A DNA stretch of 44,121 bases from Porticoccus sp041581635 (lineage in GTDB: Bacteria; Pseudomonadota; Gammaproteobacteria; Pseudomonadales; Porticoccaceae): assembly GCA_041581635.1 (NCBI GenBank), contig JBFICW010000024.1, positions 1 through 44,121 on the forward strand. Reading direction: 5' to 3'. The translations under genes were made by a program, and so were the position numbers. The notes below the pieces were generated by a model. The model was not told the DNA's origin, searched no databases, and saw only the letters and a program-made list of their open reading frames with translations. Numbering within the stretch: the first letter of the stretch is position 1; each line of letters opens with the position of its first letter. Positions 19,200 through 28,800 of the stretch are shown piece after piece.

Positions 19200-20165
19200 T
19201 CACAGCCCCCGAAGGCTGATTTCGCCACCGCTAAATAAATGGCGCTCACCATTGACGTCCAACTCTAGTGCACCGGAGCCATCAACCCCTCTCGCCACAC
19301 CCTCTATAGTCTGCTTAACGAGAAGCAGCCTCACAGGCTGGTTAGCATAGGCATCGCTGTTAAGCCAATCATCCCGATAATGAGCAAATCCAACCTCATG
19401 GTAGCTACTTAGCAATGACAGCACCTCATCTAGCAGCGTAGCAGCAAGTAAATTTCTTCCGACACCTTCTGGTAAAATTTCACTCAAGTCCGCCCAATCC
19501 TGGTTAATCTCGGTAGCATGCCTCTGCGGCATTCCAAAATTAACACCCAAACCGACCACGACCTGACAATACCCAGTCGGATCGCCAATAATTTCCAACA
19601 AAATACCACCGACTTTCTTTTTTTCCCACAACAGGTCATTTGGCCACTTGAGCTTTAGCCCCTCGGCACCACAACGAATCATGGCACGCCGCGCCGCTAC
19701 ACCTATCGCCAAGCTCAAGCCTTCGATAGCTTGTATGCCGCCCTCGAATGCCCATACAACCGATAGATAGAGGTTGCACCCATAAGGACTAACCCATTGC
19801 CTTCCACGCCTTCCCCGCCCGGCTGTTTGCTGCTCTGCCAGGACAACCAGCCCAGAAGCATCCCCGGCCTCAGCTTGCAACCTTGCAATTTCATTAGTAG
19901 ATGTAACTGATGATTCAATCTGAAGTTTTTCTATCAAGCCTCTCGAAACTACAGGCAGGCGCTCTATAAGCTCTGACTCCACCAATAAGTCAAGGCCGCC
20001 GACCACACGATAGCCACAGCCTTTTTGCGATTCAAGTGGCAGGCCCAACACATCCAGCTTTTGCATCTGCTTCCAAATGGCAGCACGTGAAATACCAAGC
20101 AGGTTACCCAGCTCCTCGCCGGAGTGAAATTCACCGTCACTCAATATCTGTAGCAATTTATTCAT
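19200..20165 (-). CDS. birA: Biotin-protein ligase / biotin operon repressor
   Basis: Attaches biotin to acetyl-CoA carboxylase carrier protein and can repress biotin genes. It has 321 residues. An N-terminal winged helix (HSGEELGNLLGISRAAIWKQM, about 16-37) precedes the ligase domain with the biotin/ATP loop AGRGRRGRQWVSP near residue 113 and LKWPNDLLW near 171. The C-terminal SH3-like domain includes GVARGVDGSGALELD. The HTH marks the bifunctional (repressor) class. The ATG at 20165 lies 1 nt after the upstream TSUP stop. Confidence 0.95.
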   Translation of the reverse strand: MNKLLQILSDGEFHSGEELGNLLGISRAAIWKQMQKLDVLGLPLESQKGCGYRVVGGLDLLVESELIERLPVVSRGLIEKLQIESSVTSTNEIARLQAEAGDASGLVVLAEQQTAGRGRRGRQWVSPYGCNLYLSVVWAFEGGIQAIEGLSLAIGVAARRAMIRCGAEGLKLKWPNDLLWEKKKVGGILLEIIGDPTGYCQVVVGLGVNFGMPQRHATEINQDWADLSEILPEGVGRNLLAATLLDEVLSLLSSYHEVGFAHYRDDWLNSDAYANQPVRLLLVKQTIEGVARGVDGSGALELDVNGERHLFSGGEISLRGL

Positions 20166-20166
20166 A

Positions 20167-20979
20167 TCAGCCCGCTATCAATAATCCTGCATTACGCCAT
20201 ATAAAATGAGCACCAACCCCTAACAAAAAGACGGCGAAGCCCATGCGTAAAATATCTGCTGGTAGTTGATGTGCAAGTTTGGCACCCCACTTGGCAGAAA
20301 ACGTACTGGCACACACAATACCTAAAAATGCGGGCAGGTACACAAACCCCCAAGCCCCTGATGGTAGTCCTTCCTCTCCCCAACCCTGCAATAAATAGGT
20401 CAATGCGCCACTAACCGCTATTGGCAACCCACACGCAGCTGAAGTAGCCACAGCGTTCTTTATCGGCACCTTAAACCAGGAAAGGCCCGGTACGGACAGG
20501 GACCCCCCGCCAATACCAAAGATACTAGAGACAAACCCAATCACCCACCCCATTATGCTCTTACCAATACCTCCCGGCAGGGAACGTGCACCCTCCGGTT
20601 GTAATGAAAAAGCCATCGTCATCGCAACCAAACAAAGAAAAACACCGAAGCCTAATTGCAAGAGTGGACCATCAATGCCAACGGCAAAAGTCGCGCCGAA
20701 CGCGGCGCCGACAATGATCCCCGGTGTCAGCCAAATAACCACCGGCCACAACACAGCGCCACGTTTATGATGGGCAAAAATGGAACTGCTGGAAGTAATC
20801 AAGATGGTGGCTAGCGATGTACCTATCGCCAGGTGAGTGAGCACCTCTGGAGAAAACCCCTGCGCCGTAAAAGTAAAGATAAGAATAGGCACGATAACTA
20901 CGCCACCACTTAGCCCAAACAGGCCGCTGATCAGCCCGGCTACGACACCTAAACATAGATAGAGCGCATAGATTTCCAT
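20167..20979 (-). CDS. TSUP (TauE/SafE) family membrane transporter
   Basis: A polytopic inner-membrane protein of about 270 residues with eight or so hydrophobic helices and the two-fold family repeat: GLISGLFGLSGGVVIVP near the N-terminus and GFVSSIFGIGGGSLSVPGL in the second half. The family exports or imports sulfur-containing and organic anions (sulfite, sulfoacetate and others); the substrate here cannot be told. The ATG at 20979 is preferred over an in-frame TTG two codons earlier; neither has a strong ribosome binding site. It is the first gene of the TSUP-birA-coaX-SPOR run and diverges from matB. Confidence 0.85.
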   Translation of the reverse strand: MEIYALYLCLGVVAGLISGLFGLSGGVVIVPILIFTFTAQGFSPEVLTHLAIGTSLATILITSSSSIFAHHKRGAVLWPVVIWLTPGIIVGAAFGATFAVGIDGPLLQLGFGVFLCLVAMTMAFSLQPEGARSLPGGIGKSIMGWVIGFVSSIFGIGGGSLSVPGLSWFKVPIKNAVATSAACGLPIAVSGALTYLLQGWGEEGLPSGAWGFVYLPAFLGIVCASTFSAKWGAKLAHQLPADILRMGFAVFLLGVGAHFIWRNAGLLIAG

Positions 20980-21088
20980 TCGCAATCAACAAAACTCACG
21001 TGATTAAGCAGGTATTATGCCTGATATTGTGAGTAAGACGCTGCGGGTTACACTCAAAACAGAACAATCCGGCATTTCCACTGTAAAA

Positions 21089-21117
21089 CTGACAGAGATG
21101 TAGATAAAGTTTAAAAA
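21089..21117 (+). promoter_or_regulatory. Candidate matB promoter
   Basis: CTGACA (-35), a 17-bp spacer and TAAAAA (-10) lie 88 nt before the matB ATG, in the 225-nt divergent gap with the TSUP gene. The -10 matches only 4 of 6 consensus bases. A second candidate is TTGTGA-16-TACACT at 21027-21054. Confidence 0.35.
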
Positions 21118-21204
21118 CGCCCTATCATCACACCAGCAATGATTTAAGGCCTGTTAACCCCTACTCAAGTTCTTCTTCGAGAGAGATGCACAGAGAGACG
21201 CACA

Positions 21205-22722
21205 ATGAAAAACAGCAATATTTATGAACTATTCCAATCCAGGTTTCCCGCCAATGAAGGAGCGGTCTTTCTTGAGCACGATAGGGGAAATTTACTTTAC
21301 CAGGAACTTGAAACAGAAACGGGACAAATGGCGGGCCTGCTTAAACAAATTGGTGTCGCCAAGGGTGATCGCGTCATTGTTCAGGTGGATAAGTCTGCAG
21401 AAGCGGTTTTGGTTTACCTCGCCTGTGTTCGCGTGGGGGCAATTTTTATCCCACTAAACACTGCCTACACGGCGCAAGAAGTGAAGTACTTTATGGGCGA
21501 TGCCAACCCCCACCTGATCATTTGTCGACCTCAGGATCTTGACACGATTACCGGTTGCGCCCAGGAGTTAAAGGTTCCCCATGTGATGACCCTGGATGGC
21601 AAGGGCACCGGCAGTTTGATCGATGCAAAGCGTAACGCCCCCTGTAACACCGACATTGAGCACTGCGAAGACAACGATATTGCCTGCATTCTCTACACAT
21701 CAGGCACTACTGGGCGTCCCAAAGGCGCAATGCTGTCTCACGACAACCTGGCATCCAATGCCAAAGTGCTTCACAGCTATTGGCACTGGGAAGATGGCGA
21801 TGTACTACTCCATGCACTTCCGATCTTTCACGTACATGGGCTGTTTGTTGCGTTACATTGTGCGTTACTCAATGGCTCCAAAGTGATCTTCCTATCAAAA
21901 TTCACATTGCCCGCCATCAAGGAAAACCTCCCTCGCTCCACGGTGATGATGGGCGTGCCTACTTTTTATGTTCGCCTGCTGGAAGACCCGGAATTTTCCA
22001 CAGACATGTGCAAAAATATGCGGCTGTTTATTGCCGGATCAGCGCCACTGCTCTCAGAAACCTTCAAGGAATTTGAGAACGTCAGTGGCCACAAAATACT
22101 TGAACGCTACGGTATGACCGAAGCCGGCATGATTACCTCAAACCCCTATGACGGCGATCGTGTACCCAGCACTGTGGGTTATCCACTTCCCGGCGTATCT
22201 GCTCGGGTTGCCGATGATACAGGCAGTGAAGTGCAACGAGGTGAGGTAGGTATTCTCGAGATCAAAGGCCCCAACGTGTTTCAGGGCTATTGGTGCATGC
22301 CCGAAAAAACTGCCGAAGAATTCCGCGAGGACGGCTATTTTATCACCGGCGATATGGCAACCATGGATAGCGAAGGTCGCATCAGTATTGTAGGCCGAGC
22401 AAAAGATCTGGTTATTTCCGGTGGCTACAATATCTACCCCAAAGAAGTAGAGATCGCGATTGATGAGATGGAAGGGGTCAAGGAATCTGCCGTTATCGGT
22501 GTTCCCCACCCTGACTTTGGGGAAGGTGTCACCGCAGTCATCGTACCCGAGGGAGCCGCCAACATGACAGAAGAACAGGTCATGGCGTTCCTTAAAGACA
22601 AAATTGCCCGATTTAAACAACCACAGAAAATTTTCTTTGTGGACGAACTACCCAGAAACACTATGGGCAAGGTGCAGAAAAAGGCTCTGAGGGATAGCTA
22701 CAACAACATCTACAAACAATAA
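21205..22722 (+). CDS. matB: Malonyl-CoA synthetase
   Basis: An ANL-superfamily enzyme that makes malonyl-CoA from malonate, ATP and CoA. It has 505 residues. The AMP-binding motif YTSGTTGRPKGAMLSHDN is near residue 164, HALPIFHVHGLFVA near 200, and MGVPTFYVRLLEDP, GSAPLL, ERYGMTEAGM, KGPNVFQGYW and the A10 motif PRNTMGKVQKKAL follow in order. The PIFHVHGLF and MTE..M.TSNPYDGDR segments are those of the MatB/ACSF3 group rather than fatty-acyl-CoA ligases (recalled family signatures). The ATG at 21205 follows GAGAGACG. It stands alone on the plus strand; no malonate transporter or decarboxylase gene is next to it. Confidence 0.88.
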   Translation: MKNSNIYELFQSRFPANEGAVFLEHDRGNLLYQELETETGQMAGLLKQIGVAKGDRVIVQVDKSAEAVLVYLACVRVGAIFIPLNTAYTAQEVKYFMGDANPHLIICRPQDLDTITGCAQELKVPHVMTLDGKGTGSLIDAKRNAPCNTDIEHCEDNDIACILYTSGTTGRPKGAMLSHDNLASNAKVLHSYWHWEDGDVLLHALPIFHVHGLFVALHCALLNGSKVIFLSKFTLPAIKENLPRSTVMMGVPTFYVRLLEDPEFSTDMCKNMRLFIAGSAPLLSETFKEFENVSGHKILERYGMTEAGMITSNPYDGDRVPSTVGYPLPGVSARVADDTGSEVQRGEVGILEIKGPNVFQGYWCMPEKTAEEFREDGYFITGDMATMDSEGRISIVGRAKDLVISGGYNIYPKEVEIAIDEMEGVKESAVIGVPHPDFGEGVTAVIVPEGAANMTEEQVMAFLKDKIARFKQPQKIFFVDELPRNTMGKVQKKALRDSYNNIYKQ

Positions 22723-22724
22723 AG

Positions 22725-22794
22725 CCAGCAACCCCGACTTGTTGGACCTGAATAGATTAAGCAACGCTTGTGATATGGTTGTTAGGGTAACAAC
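22725..22794 (+). terminator. Weak hairpins downstream of matB
   Basis: Two stems follow the matB stop: CCAGCAA/TTGTTGG (22725-22745, 7 bp with one G-U) and the perfect GTTGTTA/TAACAAC (22778-22794) followed by TCTATT. Neither has a real U-tract, so they are only possible terminators. Confidence 0.35.
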
Positions 22795-22820
22795 TCTATT
22801 GCACAGATAGCGTAAGTGAC

Positions 22821-22857
22821 GATTGCCAACCCGGAAAAAACAACCAGGCTGGCAATC
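22821..22857 (-). terminator. 3' hairpin of the RTX operon
   Basis: On the minus strand 14 consecutive bases pair around a 9-nt U-rich loop, with two G-U pairs; on the plus strand those two become A-C mismatches. The structure is therefore designed for minus-strand RNA, and it starts 27 nt after the RTX stop. No U-tract follows, so it may stabilise the 3' end or act with Rho. Confidence 0.5.
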
Positions 22858-22884
22858 ACAATCTCACCTAATGAACAAATCCCG

Positions 22885-25800
22885 CTAATAGGATGCAACA
22901 AGCAGCTGAGGGTTTTCCTCTTCAACTGTGTTTATTACCGAAAGGTCAGCACCCTCAGGCATAGAAAATGACGCCATCGCCGACACCAACGCATCAACGT
23001 CACCGGCATAGATAACGGCGTCTTCAGTATGGATTTCTTCTACCTGTGACACTTCATCGGTATACCAGTTTTGTACCGTGACCGAATCAGCCGTGCCCGA
23101 CACACCAATCAATAGATCATTACCCGACTGGGAAAACAGCAGTAGGTCTGAAGTGATATCACCGGTGAACTTAAGAATATCTGTATCACGATTGTTCGAG
23201 GTACTATTATCTACTGTGTCCTGCCCATATCCAGCAGCAAATATATAGGTATCGTCGCCCTTATCACCAACAAGAATATCCCCACCTTCACCACCATTTA
23301 ACAAATCGTCGCCTTCAGCCCCAATCAACGTATCATCGCCACCAAGGCCAAACAGTCTATCCGCCTTTCTTCCACCCACAAGCGTTTCAGCATTGGGGCT
23401 ACCAACTACTGTTCCCGTTATTGATGTATCTATTGCTACATCAATGGATACGTTACCTGTCGTTGCGGCCAAACCATCACTAACGCTATAGGAGAATGAA
23501 GCTGGCCCTACAAAGTCAGAAGAAGGCGTAAAGGTCACCGTAGCATTTTCCTGATCCCAACTAACGGTGCCATTTACCCCATTGCTCACACCGGTAATTG
23601 ACAGCACGTCCCCATCTGCATCCAGGTCATTCGCCAATAGATCTGTAGCCGGTATAACCATCGCCTGGTTTTCAGTTGCAACCATGGCATCATCATTGAC
23701 TGACGGTGGCGTATTCGCTTGCCCAACCGCCACTGTGACCGTAGCAGTTGATATGTCCTGACCATCTGTCACCTGATAGGTAAAATTGGCATCACCAATA
23801 AAGTCCACAACAGGTGTAAAGGTGATCGTTTCGGATACGCTGTCATAAATCGCTGAACCATAAGCAGAGCTGCCCACACCAACAAACTCTAATGCATCAC
23901 CCTCAAGATCACTATCGTTTGAAAGCAGTGTCGACACCAGAACATCAACCGCCGTATTTTGGCTTGTACCCAAAGAATCATCCTGAAGCACCGGGGCATC
24001 GTTAATGGGCAACACATCAATAAATGCTGTAGCTGTACTGCTCGCTTTTCCATCGCTCACGGTGTAATCAAAGCTTTCTAAAGAACTACTGTTTGCTGCG
24101 GGTGTGAAGAGAATATCCTTGCCAACAACTTCTATACTTCCTGCCCCACTGTAACTGACACTTTCCAGAGCAAGCGTATCTTGATCAAAATCCCGATCAT
24201 TCTTTAACAACTCAATCAAGCGAATGGTAATGGCAACATCTTCATCTGTTGTAAAATAATTGTCACTCACAATAGGTGCTTGATTCGGCGACAGGGAAGT
24301 CATGTCGTCGACATCCCAAAACGAACCATCCGCAAATTCAATTCTATCGACCATATAAGGGTGATGATTAATCAAGTTATACCCATCGGCAAAAAAGTTC
24401 GACACAGAAATGGAATCATCCGGTGAAATAGTAATTACCAGATCGTCGTTCAACCTTCCGAGAGAGACCTGTACTGGATCAATACCTGCGGAAAATCGGA
24501 TAACATCGGTATTGGTACTTTCACTGTCATCATTACTGATAACATCATGTCCATCACCTAATGAATACAAATAAACATCATCGCCATAACCGCCAGAGAG
24601 AGTATCAGCACCCGTGCCACCTGTTAGCGTATCATTACCAGCCCCACCACGAAGATAGTCATCACCACTATCACCTGTAATGACATTATCCGCGCCATAC
24701 CCAAGCAGCTGATCAGCGCCTGATGTCCCCGATAATGTATTACCGGAAGCAAATTCATTCAACAATGCGTTAATATCGTCTTGACTAAAAAAGGTATTAT
24801 CAGAGAACTGAATGCCATCAATATGATAGCCGGAATTTTTTCCCTTGGTGACAAAGTGATCTACAACTCGAATCGAATCGCCGGTTTCGGGCAAATCTAC
24901 ATACAAACTATTACCTGATCTTCTAAGAAAGATATCCTCAGGCTTAACGGTATCGTCAAATGAAATTACATCGAACCTACCAGATGTTTTATCCTGGCTA
25001 TTAATAACATCCTGCCCATGCCCAGCAGAAAATAAGTAAGTATCATTTCCACTACCGCCATCCAGAGTATCATTATCATCTCCACCGTTTAGCGTATCAT
25101 CCCCTCCACCACCAGAGAGAGAATCCTGCCCCGCACCCCCATACACAACATCATTCCCCAGCAATCCATCCAGTGTATCGTCTGTAGAACTGCCCAGAAG
25201 TAAATCATCGGCATCCGTTGCCAATGTCATCAGAGAAAAAATATAATCGGGGGTCCATACGGTGCCATCGGAGAAAGAAATCTGTCCCACATTGACCTTT
25301 ACCGGATCAAAGCTTCCCGTATAAAAGTAATGATCAAAGAACTCACTCACCCGCAAATAATCATCAGCCCCTCGAATCGACAGCAACAGCGCAGAAACAT
25401 CGTAATCGCCATTATCGAACAACCCTATATTTGAAGTATAAAAATTAACCTGCACATCAGAGGGTAATATCCCCTCTCCCATAACAATTAAATTTTTCTC
25501 CGGCGAGTTGCCAATATACTTATTATCTACAATACGATCATGGCCATCGCCCAAATTAAACACATAGGTGTCTGCCCCCCAATCACCTCTGAGCCGGTCT
25601 TCACCCGCACCGCCCGTAATCGAGTCAGGAGAAACAGACCCTTCGATAAAATCATTGCCATCGGAAGGTAGTAGTAACAGATCAAAAATAGCTGTTACAT
25701 CATAAACCGTTGGATCAGAGTCAAACCTGATCTCTTTTATGGGGTCGTCATCCGAAAACCCATGTACGACCAAAATACTATCATCTGTTCCCTGTATCGT

Positions 25801-28800
25801 TATTTCATATTTATTTTTTCCGTTGCTAGCGGCATGCCATCTAAAAACAAGGTCAGAGGACATAATATTTGGCCCAAAAATCAAAATTTTCCCCGGATAT
25901 TCAGTATTGGTACCGCTACTACCGAGATCTATAACATCACGACCATCACCGATATTAAAGTGAATAACATCTGACCCACCAGAATCGGGTAAGACTAAAT
26001 AATCATCCCCCTTACCCGGTGTCAACGTATCAACACCAGAGGTGCCGTATAAAACCTCCCCCTGGTCCGTTGGTGTCTCAAGCATTATTTGAACGGCCGC
26101 AGCATCCCAAACAGTTCCATCGAAAAATTCCACACTGGCAATCGCATCGGTCGTTTTATAAAAATCATCATCAATTAAAATGGAATCCTGTCCGGCCACA
26201 TCAACAAGAATTTTAGTATTGTTATCTTCGTCTTTAACCCGTCTAATCGAAACATCGGATGCGGCAATACCAGCATCAAACACGATTCGAGATGAACTGG
26301 CTAAAGAACCGGTGACATATTTTATCTGGTCATGGCCATCACCCAAGCCAAACAAAATTGTATTGATACCACTAAAAGAGTTATCGGAGATAATGTCATT
26401 ACCGGCACCACCGCGAACAGTGTCACCTCCCTCCCCTAGGGAAATCACATCATCACCACCGTTACCCTGAATAACATCATCGTCAGGTGTACCGGTTATT
26501 GTGTCCGCATTTGAGGTGCCATTATGAATAATGGATTTTAACTCTTGATAACTATAGATAGCCGATACATTGCCAAAATCATCATAAAACTGGAATTGCT
26601 CTATAGGGAATTCCGAATATCTAACACCATCATCTAACACGTAGAAAGTGCTATTTATATATTCATCCCTATAAATTAGCCATGAATCATCTGACCCGGT
26701 TAATCCGATCCTCAAATCACCGGTATAACTATCGTCAAAGTCGAAAACCACATCAGAGAAGACCAGTCCATTTTCAAACCTGATGTTATCGATGCTGTTA
26801 TCCAGAATATTATCTACTTCCCATATAGCCTCGGATGATGACGAAGATGAAAGTGTGGTCGCCTCCCAATACCCCAAGTAATACGTATCCGCTCCCAACC
26901 CCCCGACCAAGGTGTCCAGATCAAAACCCCCTTTCAAATAATCGCTTCCCTCCCCGCCCAAAAGATCATCGCCTCCAGCACCCCCATCAAGAACATCATT
27001 ACCTACACCGCCAACAAGTCCGTCACTTCCCAAACCACCAAATAGTTGGTCGTCGCCTTCTCGACCATAAATTACATCGTGGCTATCCATACCATAAATA
27101 GTATTGGCATTCACATCACCAGAAAGGATCCCGCTGCCGACACCATCACCATTTAAGGATAAAAACTCATAGCGCGACTTCGACTCACCAGTCCCAATAG
27201 AAATCTGGTCAATAGCACCAAAGTCTTCCAAAGTCATCTTGATCGTGGAAACACTGCTGCCCGCAGGGAACTTGATACTTATGTCTGAAGTGCCAGAAAT
27301 GTCAATATCGGAGAATTTTAAAACAGAAGCAAAAACAAGTGAGTTAAGCCCTTGGTTATCGGCTATGTGGGTAGTACCAATAATATCTCCACCAGAAACA
27401 AGATAGGTATCATTGTCGCTTCCACCGTATAACTGATCATTGCCACCATTTACCACCAGCGTGTCGTCACCAGCTTCTCCATAAACTTTGTCATACTCTC
27501 CCGACCCACCATCTAACCAATCATCGCCAGCTCCGCCATAGATGGAATCGGAGTCCTCTTCACCATATAGTTTGTCAGCACCACCTCCGCCATAAATGAA
27601 ATCCCGGCCATCGCCCCCATAAATAATATCGTTACCGTGAAATTGGCTTTCTAGCGCAGTATGTACGTTCCAGGCCATGTTATTATTCCATGCCCCGTCC
27701 AATCTTGAATCTTCTGCATCATCTGGCTGATCGCCCCAGATATGATCAGATTCAGAGCTACCATAAATTGTATCTGAACCGCCGTTCCCCTCGACAAAAG
27801 ATCTATCTATTAAATAAATCAAATCATCGCCATGAAACTCCCCAGAAATAAAATAATCGTCTCCCTGGATATAGCCCGCACCAGTAATGATATCGCTTCC
27901 ACCATTGCCAAAAATATAACCCAACCCATCATCACCGCCATCAATTACATCATCCCCATGTAGGGTCGCATCCAGTTCTATATATGCTGATGACCACCAA
28001 TTAAAATTCTGCGTAGGGAATCGCACCTCTTCATTAAAATAAGTTTTCCAAAATTCAGGGGTATTCATCCGGTCACCAGAAAGAACATCATAACCATGGC
28101 CACCGATAATGATGTCATTTCCTCTACCGCCTTCTATATAATCAGCATCGTAACCACCATCAATCACGTCGTTGTCAGTAATTAGTAAATTTCCATTTAC
28201 CGAAAAGTCGGGACGACCATAATTATATTTCTGTGCGACATAACTAGGATGAAATAGCACCCCTTCTGTATTTTCTGACATAAAAGAATCAGCAAGAATA
28301 TAATCTGATCCCCGGCCGCCATAAATAGTGTCATTACCCGTTCCTGCAAACACCCAATCTTCATCATCTCCTGCCACTAGCAAATCGTTATAACTTGCAC
28401 CTATCAAGATATCAAACCCAGCACCACCAAAAAGGGCATTCTTCTCATCAGGATCATCCAGAGCCTCACCCTCAGGCACATCAACCTCCGTGGCAAACAG
28501 CGCATCATTTCCTGCAGCCCCATAAATAGTGTCAGATCCCCGGCCACCCACCAATTCAGTGGCAGCGTAGTTACTTTCATCCGGGTTTGCACTAACGGCA
28601 ATAAAATCATCTCCACCGAAGGTAGAAATCAAACCGAAGCTTGTCCATTCAGCTGGGTTACCATTACTAAAGTCGGAAACATACACAAAGTCATGTGTCG
28701 GAGAACTACTGTCCGACTCATAATAGAAAACCGGGTAAAAGGCACTGCTTTCACCTTCAGTGGAGGCATCGGTAAAACCACCGACGGGGATGGATTCAAT

